Assembly (NCBI GenBank): GCA_010279815.1
Contig: QEOQ01000303.1
Location: 1,181,567-1,245,566, forward strand
DNA length: 64,000 nucleotides
Origin: Brachionus plicatilis
Lineage: Eukaryota > Rotifera > Eurotatoria > Ploima > Brachionidae
Direction of reading: 5' to 3'
Positions 23,585 through 34,260 of this stretch are shown in pieces; position 1 is the first letter of the stretch, and each line of letters opens with the position of its first letter. The translations under genes and the position numbers were made by a program. Under the pieces are notes generated by a model. That model worked only from the letters and a program-made list of their open reading frames with translations. It had not been told where the DNA came from and ran no database searches.

Positions 23585-24758
23585 TTAAATTTTTGTAGAG
23601 TTAATTATCTTCTCTTGATCGTATGAAACAATAATTTTCGTAAAAAGTCGATTTTTAATTATTTGTTTGACCTGGTAGTTTAGATTTCTAACACCGTCAT
23701 GATCCATGCGCAGACTACTCGATTTTAACAAAGCATATCTTCTAGGATTTGGTTTATTGTGCGTGTCTCGACCATGTTTTGCCATGGTATAACGACCAAT
23801 TTCCAAGGGATACCGCGACACAGTGTAGCCTTTTTTAACCACTCTTTTCCTCAGATCATCATCCTCTCCACCCCATCCGAAAAACAAGTTCGAAAATCCA
23901 TTTATTTTCTCAAATTGGTCTTTGGTGAATTCTGTCACCCCGCCAAAAATTGCGGCATATGGCAGTCTTAAAAAATGAAAAAATTATTCTTCTATTAATC
24001 AGCTGAAAAATCATCCAATTCTACTTGTATTTAAGTGTACTAACTGCAGAAGACATGTGTCTCGGTGTCTCTGGACATGAGTATATGTTTCGTTCATCTT
24101 CAGGTAGCAGATCAACATCATGAAAAACAAAGCATTCCCAACTTTTACTTTCGGATACAGCTTCAGCGTAGCCAATGTTCATTAAAAGCCCCCGATTGAA
24201 TGTTATATTTTCCACTGGTTCTACCAAATATATTCCGTACTCAATTTGCTGTTTCTTTAAAAACGGGTGCATGTGGTTCAAAAATAGCTGAAGATTGAGT
24301 AACCGGTCTCTGTAAGGCACAATTAGAGCAACTTTGTTCCTAGACATGCATTCTTTTGGCTTCCATTTGCCACCTACTTCCAAGTATGGTTGATTTTTGG
24401 CAATCAAATGTTCAAGTTCAGCTATTGTTCGATTTGTGTAATCAATTTGTATTCTTGCTCCAAGATTAGGTGGAATTAATGGACATATGCCCAGTTGAAC
24501 ACTGGAATCTTTTGAAAAGCCTGAATCAATGGACGAGTTAGACACAGTTCTTGTGACATTTTTATCAGTTAATTCATTTGGCATTGCTTTTTTGGACAAA
24601 TTTTTACTCTCTACTTTGAGACTTTTTTTTATGTCAATTCTTGTCGAATTTTTGGAAGAAGACGGTTCATTGGAAAAATAAGCAGTAAAAACTGTTACAA
24701 AAACTACCAATATTAAAATAAAACGATACTTTTTAAATAACTTTTTAAGATGAAGCAT
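23585..24758 (-). CDS. Beta-1,4-galactosyltransferase family protein
   Basis: Two exons, 24758-24025 and 23966-23585 (donor GTAGAA, acceptor TTTAAG, phase 2), encoding 371 residues. It is a Golgi type II membrane enzyme that transfers galactose or N-acetylgalactosamine from UDP-sugar. It has a short basic cytosolic N-terminus, a signal anchor at about residues 12-29, and a Ser/Asn-rich stem to about residue 85. The catalytic domain holds VALIVPYRDR, FNRGLLMNIGYAEA (the FNR motif), CFVFHDVDLLPEDERN (metal-binding DVD), FGGVTEFTKDQF, GWGGEDDDL (acceptor-site WGGEDDD) and MAKHGRDTHNKPNPRR (metal-binding His). Length and motif order are normal for the family. Which of the B4GALT subfamilies or an invertebrate LacdiNAc synthase it represents cannot be told by eye. 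It appears intact. Confidence 0.9.
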
Positions 24759-26416
24759 TTTTTATTTATCTTTGGAGAACGACAACAAATAGCATTTGCT
24801 ATGTCCTATGAAATCATTGGGACTTTTGGTCAACGATTGATTCGAACCACTGCAAACTATTTGCCGATAAATCTAAAATTAATAATTAATTAATTGGTTA
24901 ACTAAACAAAAAAAACATCTATTGTAAATTATCTTCCTTAGCCTAAGATTAAGCGATCTAAGAACTTCTTATTTAAGAAACTATTTCATTATAAAGGGAT
25001 TAGCTCTATTTTTATATAGTTAAATGACTATATCTAGACTTGATTGTTTGAAAGAAAATTTATTGTTTATGGATTGGAAATCTTACTTTAAAAATATCAA
25101 AAGCAGTCCGAAAAAATTAAAAAAATTCAACTTATGGTTTAAATTATATGAGAAACTGAAAGAAGTATCGTATTTAATTTTTTATAGTTATTGAGGCGAA
25201 AATGCATAATAGAAAAAATTTTATTCTATGATTTGTTGCATAACTTAAATCACTATGGAAATTTCTTTCGTACGAAATGCCATTTCATTCCAATTTTGAG
25301 GAATGCTTTTTGTGAGAAAAACATGCCTTCAAAGTGAACAAAAGTGTTAAGAGTTATCAAAAAATAAATTTTAAAATAATTAATATTGATCAAATCTTCA
25401 AAAAATACACAAATAAAATTGATTTTAATAAAATAGGTCTAAAACTATTTTAAAAATATCTGTGGAATATTTTAAATTTATGCTTCAAGTTTATTATAAT
25501 TTTTTTGCTTGTTGTTGCTAAATTAACAAAAATATCAACTGAATTTGAATTTTAAAATGAGGCCTGTACTTGCAATGTTAAATGGTTAAAGTAAGACTTG
25601 AAGGTACTAAGTTATGAATAATAAATTTTTGTACGTGAATTTTTTTTAACAATTGATCACAATAAAAAATTTAAATTCAAGTTATTAAATTACTTTTAAG
25701 ACTTTTAACGTGTTATTTTGGCAAAATTATAATAAATAGGATCTAACAAAATTTTTCCCTAAATAACTAAAATTTATTTTAAAAGAAACCTAACCGAAAA
25801 TTGATTAAAAAACATAATTTTAGATTTATAAAAAAAATTGTTTTTGTCTAAATGCAAATAATGAAATAAATATTAATAAATTTTGAAAATAATTTGAGTC
25901 AATATTAGTTTTACTAAGCTGCTTAAAAATTTTTTAGCTTTTTTATTCTTGAAGAAAATCTCTTACAGCAGTTACATTTAAATTTTTTTTAATTTTACAA
26001 ATATGACCCAAAAGAGCTTTCTTTTTTAAAAGCATTTAATAAAACTCATTTTAATTGAATTGTATTTAATCAAACCATTACTTTATTATTAAATTTTATC
26101 TTGAGATTTATTTAATCTGAAGCAAGCTAAACAGACAAAATAAAAATTTAAATTCATAAATATCTTTTATATAATAAATAAAGAATTTTCTAAAATAGAT
26201 AAGAATCTACAGATATTAAAGGACTTAATGTAAAATTAATATTTGTGTACTTAAGTTTGATTTTCAGTTTTTAGCAAAAATTTAAAATTTAAATGTTATT
26301 TTAGGAGTTTTCATATTTTTTTTAACTTTGCATAAAAATTAAATTTTTTGAAAATTAATTTTTTTCTTATGAACACATATTTTAGATTTAATTCTATTTT
26401 AGAAGAATAACAAGTC

Positions 26417-26441
26417 ACGGAGGGGGCGCAGCCCCCTCCGT
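26417..26441. other. GC-rich perfect hairpin
   Basis: An 11-bp perfect stem (ACGGAGGGGGC / GCCCCCTCCGT) closes a 3-base loop, in surroundings that are nearly pure A+T. It is followed by ACCTCCCCAGCTTTGG. Such hairpins mark the 3' ends of Helitron-like elements and also some other mobile repeats, but no CTRR end or second border was found, so the class is open. Confidence 0.6.
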
Positions 26442-27012
26442 ACCTCCCCAGCTTTGGAAATTTAAAATATATTTTACAGATACTTAATTTAACAATTGAG
26501 GTTTTTTGACATTGAAATGTTGTCTTCTTTTGGAAATTTTTTTAAAAAATATATTTATATATGCATGAATGTTTAGTTTATAATAAATAATAATTATTCA
26601 CGGGTTTAAATTCTAGGTCTTTAAAGTGGTGGGGAATAACTCAGTGTAGTGTTAATTTGCTTCGTAGAACCAAATTTAAAAGAGACTAAAAGTTTTTTTT
26701 ATTTGTGGAGAAATAGTGTTTATTTCCGCGAAAACAATTAACGGTTTATTTCTTTGAAACGCTATGCTTCAGGTTCGACAAAACGAATCCTTCTTTATTG
26801 AGGTGAAAACACTGATGAGATTTGAGCATTTGATCCATATTTTTCGTTTATTGTCTTTAACTTCATACCAAGTTAAATTGTTCGCGTAAATTACTTTTAA
26901 TCAGTTATTACATACAAAAGGAAAACATAAGTTATTGATTCAAGTTTGGAAAATTTATACCTTATTTTTAATTTTTTAAAATCAAAAATACTATAATTTG
27001 CTCCAAAAAAAT

Positions 27013-27985
27013 CATTAAAAAACTGAAAAGTATTTTTTAAATATAGTTGATAACCCTTCTATATTCGGACCAAAGTTGAAATTAATCTAGAATTTTTGTT
27101 TGCTAATTATTTATTTTTATTCCAAAAAAAAATCCTGCTTGAAGAGTGGATTTTTTCCGATCTTATTAAAAAAGTTTAGACAATTTTTATTCCAATTTTT
27201 TTTATTAAATTGCTTAAATTTTATTAATTTATCAGTTTAAATAATAAGCTTTCTAAAGTGCTTGAGAATTTAATATTGATTTCTTGCTAATATTTTAAAA
27301 TATTAGAATATTTCTTCAACTTTCTTGTTTGCTATTTCTTTCTTTAGTTAAGCTTACCACACTAATGACTTTTTTAAGAGATCTGCTTCCAAAGTTGTTC
27401 CGATATAAATCTTTGATTATTTAATTTTTTTTTCTTTTTCCTTTTTTTTCTTTTTTTTAAGAAACAAATTAAAATAAGTTAATTAAGTTAAGATGCGAAT
27501 AAATTTGAGGTCACGAGAGAATGGAATAATTAAGCTCTAAATAAATGGTTCATTGAATATGGACAATTATTTGATAAGAGAACTTTAAAGGGGACCATTT
27601 GGAGTAGGCAAGTTTTTTGCATTTTTCATGAATAGTATCTAGAATAAATTTGGTAAGCAATCGACTATTTGAGAGGTGAAAATAAATTATTGAGTTGTTC
27701 TAAGAGCGTTTCTTTTAGTTTACTCAAAAACTATAATATCAATTCAATTTATATTACCCTTAATATTGTGCGCTTTTTAATAAAAAATTTTCAAAAAATT
27801 GATCAAATTAAATTCGCACTTTTTTAATTAATTAACTACTACTAAGCAATAGATTAATTTTAAATAATTCAACTATAAAACACAGAAACTCCTCCCAACC
27901 TCGTATACAAATCTTTTAACATGGCGAAGATTTTAACTCCAATACAACCATTAAAAAACTGAAAAGTATTTTTTAAATATAGTTG
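27013..27985. repeat. 37-bp exact direct repeats bracketing about 900 bp
   Basis: Positions 27013-27049 and 27949-27985 are identical (starts CATTAAAAAACTGAAAAG, ends AAATATAGTTG). The 899 bases between them show no coding frame or inverted ends. This could be a tandem duplication remnant, two copies of a short repeat, or the long target duplication of an insertion. Confidence 0.6.
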
Positions 27986-29985
27986 TGAATAAGTATTAAA
28001 AGTAGAAAAAATTAGAAAAAATTTAAATAAGTATTTTAATAAAAAAATTTTTTAGCAAGAAAATTATACGAAATATTTGAAGTTTTATTGAAATAAAAAT
28101 TAACTTATCTTTATTCAACTCATCCGTGTTTAAATTATTTTTTTAAAATTAAAATTTTTAATTTTAATGTCAATCACTTTTTAGGTATTTTTTTACAATC
28201 ATTTCTTTAATTTTTATAGTCTACTCTGTAAAATAAGAATTAATTTAAAGGTTAATTTTTTTTGATTTTGTTGTTTTTCTGGCTAAAAAATGAAACCGTA
28301 AATTTTTTATGTGATAATTCAGTACATTAAAAAGATATTTTTACGAATTATAAAATTTACATTCGTTTAGAAAAATGACGCGTTTAAACAAGACAATTTC
28401 TTTAATTACCTCAAATAAAATTTTATTTATGATAAGAATATATTTTATTGTTAAAAAGTTTGTTTCTTAAATTTAACTAAAATAATAAAAGTTAATAAAA
28501 CTAAAATTTGAGATAAAATAAGTCAAGAAAGGAAAAAAGTTCAATTATATATAAAATAAAATAGATTTATCTAAATTAGATATTACTTGTCAATTTTTTG
28601 TTTCATCATTCGAACTGCAAATAAACTGGGAAAATTGCATCTTTATCTTTCTATTTAGTAGTGTCACTCTCAATGTCAATCATTTTTGGTCCTTTTTTTT
28701 TTGATTTTTTTAATTGGAATTAGAAAAAACCAAATTTTTTTTATTAAATTCACTTTTTATTTTAAATGTATGAACATTATTTTCTTTAAAAATTCAAAAA
28801 TTTTTAATAGACTTGAATTTTTTTGATTAAAATTTTTTCCATTAAAAATGGCATGTCTCAAGCATCTTATTTCAAATTAAATTACAGTCAGATTTTGGGT
28901 CTCTGGAGACTCCCTATTAACTTACAATATCAGGGTCTTTATATTCTGAAAAAAGCAAATCATGGTTTGCAAATAGGAAACATTTAAAAAGACTGATTTT
29001 CCTTGATTTATAGAAAATTAAAAATTCATCTAAAGATGTTCATTAAAATTAATTTTTTCATCAATCAATTTAAAAACTATACAATTCATATTATAGAAAC
29101 TTGTAATACCAGAGTATTCAAAACTGCCTCTAGTAATAGTATCATAAATATTTCCTCCAAATTTCCAAAATCGAATGAAACCTCAAACCTAATCCATTTA
29201 TTTTCTCTCAATAAATTGACCGGAACAAGCAATACGACATGGTTTTAGGAAATTCGGAACAAAAAAATTGCACAACAAAATTAAAAATCATGTAAGTCAA
29301 TGTAAATATAGAGTCCAATGCTTCATTTACATATATCAACTTCACAATATTTTTATTTATGTGTATTTCAAAGAGTTAGCTTTAATTTAAAAAATATCTT
29401 GATGAAATATTTCTGAAGTTTTGTGAGATCTTTCGAAAATTTGATTTAAACTATAATTTGATTTTTTATGAATCTTTTTATTTATTTTTATTTTTATCTA
29501 TTTTAAAATTTTATTTTATATTATATTCAATAGATCCATTTAGGCTCGACTATAGTCTCTTTGATTGAATAAACTGCTACTTCTAAATCAAATTAAGTTA
29601 AATTGAAGAGCGAAAATTCAATTTTGATAAATTACATAGAAATTTGGTCAAAAAATATTTGAATTTTTTGAAGTTTAGTAAAATTTTTAAAAATTCAAAA
29701 AAGAATTTTATTAATAAAGGCTAAAAATATTTATTATATTAAAAATATTTTTACATTCCAATCAGAATTCAAATATGGTTGGGAATGAAAATAGTTATAA
29801 AATTTAAAAAGGAGAAAAATGACTATCAAATAAGAATAAAAAATTCTAATAAGTCTGTACTTGATTTTGTGACAATTTTATATTGTGACAGAAAAATAGC
29901 ATAACGCACGTTAGGTTTTAGCATATTAAATTAATTTCAAATTGTGACTTTTGATTTTGTGAGAGAAAAAAAAACTAAAATTTTT

Positions 29986-30530
29986 GGTGGCATCTTGAAG
30001 TTGATGATCAATTCAAAATATCATTTCAATTCAAAAAGTTATCGTTAGATATTAAACTAAATCTTTGATTTAATTTAAATAATTGTAATGTAACATACTT
30101 TGCATGCAATGTACATTTAGAAAAAAAAAAAATTGAAAAAACATTTTCTCAATCCAATGATAAAATCGAAATCAATTTAGTTACCTGATTTTTTTTTAAA
30201 GTTTTATTTTCATTTTATTACTAATTTTGAATTTTTTATTTGAATTTATTTTTTAAATTTAATTGTGGATGCTAAAACATATCCTTTTGAAACTAAAAAT
30301 CTCAAATAAACTTTACAAAAAATCAATTAATACATTTAAATATTAAAATCGATTATCAATGGACTGAGAAAATGTTTTTTGAATTTTTTTTTTATTTTCT
30401 AAATCTACATTGCATGTGAAGCATGTTAAATTACAATTATTCAAATTAAATCAAAGATTTAGTTTAATATCTAAAGATAAACTTTTTGAATTGAAATGAT
30501 ATTTTGAATTGATCAACTTCAAGATGCCTT
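29986..30530. repeat. Long foldback element, about 180-bp arms
   Basis: Left arm 29986-30165 and right arm 30350-30530 are inverted copies with scattered mismatches. Shared blocks include GGCATCTTGAAGTTGAT, CAATTCAAAATATCATTTCA, ATATTAAACTAAATCTTTGA and CATGCAATGTA. A spacer of about 185 bp lies between them. No coding sequence and no clear target duplication. Confidence 0.75.
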
Positions 30531-30614
30531 TTTGGTGACCATTATAAATGCATGATAAAAAATTCGATTCTGTAAATAAATTTTTTTTTATTATTTATAG
30601 AAAAGTATTAATAC

Positions 30615-30862
30615 GGTTTACAGCTTTCGTCTGTGCTAGTTTGATGGGTGAAAAATTGTCCTAATAGGAAAATCGGCAAATCTTAATAATAACAATGAGA
30701 TGCAGAAACTTGATATTTTTTTACTTTGGCAATGATAATGCTTGGATGGAAGATGTACTCAAGTTTCTGTATCTTTTTATAATTTTGGGATTTGTGAATT
30801 TTTTTATAAAAGCAAGCGGCAAAATTCCACCATCATACTAGCACAGACGAAAGCTGTAAACC
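30615..30862. mobile_element. MITE with 26-bp perfect terminal repeats
   Basis: A 248-bp element starts GGTTTACAGCTTTCGTCTGT and ends with the exact reverse complement; 26 bases at each end (30615-30640 and 30837-30862) are perfectly inverted. The inside is non-coding. Flanks ATTAATAC and ATTCTTTA give no convincing target duplication, so the superfamily is not assigned. Confidence 0.75.
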
Positions 30863-30951
30863 ATTCTTTAATTATCGAAAATTTAATTTATAAAAAAATT
30901 GAATTTTGAATAACTTTTATTAAATTTATTATTGAACATTTTTAAATGTAT

Positions 30952-31600
30952 TTACTGCCACATTAACTGCTCTTCATTTTTATGAAATGAAATAAATGAT
31001 ACTATTGGCACTTTTGATACTCTGTGTTGAATTTTTTGAAGTAAGGTTATTTTCGTGACGTTTTGTGGTGACCATACTTGTACCGCAAACTCTAAATGAG
31101 TTCTTATATGGCTTGTGTATAACTTTATCCACAGCTCACTCTCTCGACTTACAAATGTATTTTTTAGCATGCCTAACATTTTTGATCCTTTGTTGTGACA
31201 CATTCAAATATTTGTTTTGATTGTCTTTTTATCCACACACTTGCACTTGGTGTTTCCATTTCATGTTGGGTTGAATAAAATTAATAAATGCTTTCTTTGT
31301 ACCATTGGATGTAAGACCAATGTTTTTGTCTTTTTCTTCATGAAGTTTTACCGGGTTCTTATAAATGTTTAAGTTTTCTCAATGGTATCTAAAAGCTGTC
31401 TCTTCTTGGATGATTGTTTGCTCTTCCATTTCAACAAGTGTTGTTTCGTTTTCTCTGGTTTTATCATCTAACTTTGTTTTTTTAGGGTCTCTTATTGAGT
31501 GACTCATGTATTCCTTGTTATTATGTTGGTGAATACGCTTGATTTTTTTCCTCTATCAGCTTTACGGCTAGCAGCTTTTGTTTAGGAAGTTGGCTTCTTT
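30952..31600 (-). pseudogene. LINE reverse transcriptase C-terminal relic with upstream coding remnant
   Basis: Minus strand 31203-30952 reads KMLGMLKNTFVSRESELWIK, LYTSHIRTHLEFAVQVWSP, LLQKIQHR, the standard C-terminal region of jockey/CR1-like retrotransposon polymerases (LYKSLVRPHLEYAVQVWSP type). Directly upstream, 31590-31230 in another frame reads a charged protein-like stretch (e.g. YMSHSIRDPKKTKLDD, ETTLVEMEEQTIIQEETAF) broken by stops and unrecognised. Together they are dead pieces of one or two retroelements. Confidence 0.6.
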
Positions 31601-32871
31601 ATTTTATTTTATTTTGAAGTGTGTCTATTAACACACTATGTTACAATAAAATATTCTATTGACACATTATAATACATTAAAATTGTTGAATCATTTAACA
31701 GAAAGAAAAAAGTTTGTTCCAGGTTTTGAAGAAAGATATGTCAAATACCAGACTTCATTGGGTAATCTGACTATTTCTTCCTATTTCCTGGACTTTTCAT
31801 TACTTAAAAATTTTACATCTGTCATTACTTGGAATTTGTATATTTTGATTGTCTTTTTTTATTATATTTTAACTAATTCTATTATTTTTATTTTAATCTT
31901 TATTTTATTTTTTCTTGATTTTTTGTTTCTTTTTAATTAGAAGGAGCTTCAGCTTGGCTAAATTTTTAATAATTAAAATTAAAATTTTTGAGAGACTGAA
32001 TTTTAAGGAAAAAAAATTCATATTTCAATTCAAAACATATTTCATAGTCATGTGTCAATAAATTATTTTGTTACAACACAGTGTTTCAATAGAGCCACCC
32101 TTATTAAAAAAATTTAAAATTACTCAGATTATTTCGAAATTTAAATTTAAAACTTGCCATCAAAATTATAAAAGCTATTGATTAATTATGAAATTAAATT
32201 AAAATTAAAATACTTGCATTTTTTTACATGCTTTTTCTCCTGAAAATTATTTTGATTTTATTTTTTATTTGTGACTAAGTCGAAATAAAGATAACTTAAT
32301 TATTTCCTTAATTAAATAAAAAAATCAAATCTATATAATTTTCAGGAGAAATAAAATGTAAAAAATTACAAGTATTTTAATTTTAATTATTAGAATGTAA
32401 TTGCACTTGGACTGAACTAGAATTTTTTATGCGTTACCTTTGAAATATAATACAATAAGAATCGCTCTTAAAGCCAAAACGAGTAGACCTGAAAAGCGAA
32501 AGGATGTTTATTCAAACATTGTTTAAATTATTTTTGGTCAAAATTAATTATTTTATTAAAAAATTAAAAAAAGCTCATAATTAGCAATATTTTTTTTGAA
32601 TATTTATTTAAATTGAATTGTTTTCAAAAGACATCTAAGGGTTAGAGTTTTTTTTCAAAATTCAATTTAAAAAAATTTTTTTAGCATAATTTTATTTTGA
32701 CTAAAATCTAAAAAAAAAATAGCCTATTTATTTTATACCTCAGCCTAATGTTACAAATAATCCCGTAGATTCTAATTAATGTAAAATTACCAAAATTTAG
32801 TGAAATTATCTTAAAAAATCAATCCTATATTTTATTCCATTTAAAAAAAAAATAATGCTCCTTTTATAAAG
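31601..32871. other. No gene seen upstream of the SLC6 exons
   Basis: I looked here for exons of the missing SLC6 N-terminus (a GNVWRFPY-type motif and helices 1-3) and found none. The short frame at 31659-31940 ends in a run of F, I and L typical of random AT-rich sequence. Confidence 0.5.
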
Positions 32872-34260
32872 TAATCAAATTCTTCACAATTCAAATGATA
32901 TGAACAAAACTGGATATCTCGTTTGGGAATTGGTTTTAGCATTATTTATAGCTTGGATTGTTTGTTTTTTTACCTTGTTTCGTGGAGTAAAATTATCTGG
33001 AAAAATTGTTTACTTTACAGCATTATTTCCATACTTGGTCTTATTCATATTAGGAATCAGAGGCTGGATGCTCGACGGTGCAGACATTGGCTTGTATTAT
33101 TATATCAGTCCAGATATCTCTAGACTTGCCGATTCCACTGTATGGAGGGATGCAGCCGTACAGGTAAATAAATTTAAATTTAAATTTTCTAAACTTTATT
33201 TTTACACAATTAAAAATTTAATAAAAATTATCTAAAGGTGTTTTTTACTCTGAGTTTATCATATGGTGGTCTAATAGCCTTAAGTTCCTACAATCAATAT
33301 CATCACAACATACTTAGAGATACATTAATATTGTCTCTGTCGAATTTTTTGACTTGTATCTTAGCAGGATTGGTTGTGTTTGCCTACATGGGCTCTCTGT
33401 CAAAAACTACTGGCCTTGAAATGGACAAAGTTGTGCAATCTGGTCAAGGACTGGTATATGTGGTTTATCCTTTTGCAGTTACCACCTTGGCCGGAGCTCC
33501 GATTTGGGCCATAATGTTTTTTGTGATGATGTTGGCTTTAGGCATGGGCACAATGATGGCATCTGTGGAAACATTGACCACGTCGTTGGAGGACTTTTTT
33601 CCACTATTGAAAAAGACTTCAAAAATTAAAGCGCTTACTTTGGCAATTATTTGCTTGCTGTATTTTTTGGTTGGATTGATTCTTTGCAGTCAGGCAGGAA
33701 CCTTTTGGATCGAATTGTTGGACGAATACTCGGCCAATTGGGCTATTCTGTTAATTGCATTGTTGGAATGCATTTCAGTCGGCTGGGTTTATGGAGCAGC
33801 CTATTTTCAAATAGATGTTTCCACTATGATTCCTAAAGAATCGGTGTTCATGCATAAATTGCACGGAATTTTGTTTATTTGGTTCAAAATTTGTTGGAAA
33901 TTCTTGACACCTGTGCTGTTAATTGGACTTACAATATTTTCTTGGATCGGCTCTGGACCGATCGAATCTGAATATTATAAATTTCCATATTGGAGTCATG
34001 TTTTTGGTCAAATACTGAGTGCTTCATCATTGGCAGGTATCGTTGGATGGATGATATACGCATTTATTGCAACTAATTACTATGCAAAAAAAGTAAGGCT
34101 TTTTTAAAACTTTTCTTTTTTTTATTTCTTTTATTTAAAGCCATTGAAAATGCTGGTCCAGAGAGATAAAGCTTGGCGTCCAGCAAAAGACAAAAACAAT
34201 GAAAAAGTCATTGAAGCTTACGCAAGATATAGAAGCGATAAAACAATTCCAATGGTATAA
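32872..34260 (+). CDS. SLC6-family neurotransmitter/amino-acid symporter, N-terminus missing
   Basis: Three exons: 32872-33163, 33238-34092 and 34141-34260 (TAA), all in consistent phase. The family comprises sodium- and usually chloride-coupled plasma-membrane symporters of amino acids and neurotransmitters. The visible part begins at helix 4 (WELVLALFIAWIVCFFTLF) and continues through GKIVYFTALFPYLVLFILGI, IALSSYNQYHHNILRD, GLVYVVYPFAVTTLAG, LALGMGTMMASVE and GWVYGAAYF to a cytosolic tail (RDKAWRPAKD). About 200 residues with helices 1-3, including most of the substrate and sodium site, are not found upstream within the window. ATG at 32900 would make a non-functional start, and a weak acceptor (TATAAAG) at 32871 suggests earlier exons. 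The residue usually Asp in LGLDS (Na2 site of monoamine and GABA carriers) is Gly here (LGMGT), as in some nutrient amino-acid transporters. Either upstream exons are distant or the gene is truncated. Confidence 0.82.

Larger units (their letters stand above)
24759..29985. other. Gene desert, no gene seen
   Basis: About 5.2 kb of AT-rich sequence without a convincing coding frame on either strand. It holds a GC-rich hairpin (26417-26441) and a 37-bp exact direct repeat (27013-27049 and 27949-27985), both listed separately. A frame at 29003-29248 has no recognisable features. Confidence 0.55.

Noticed and set aside
31659..31940. Open frame ending in a hydrophobic run
   Set aside because: The second half is F/I/L repeats from T-rich DNA, there is no family resemblance, and it has no splice partner.
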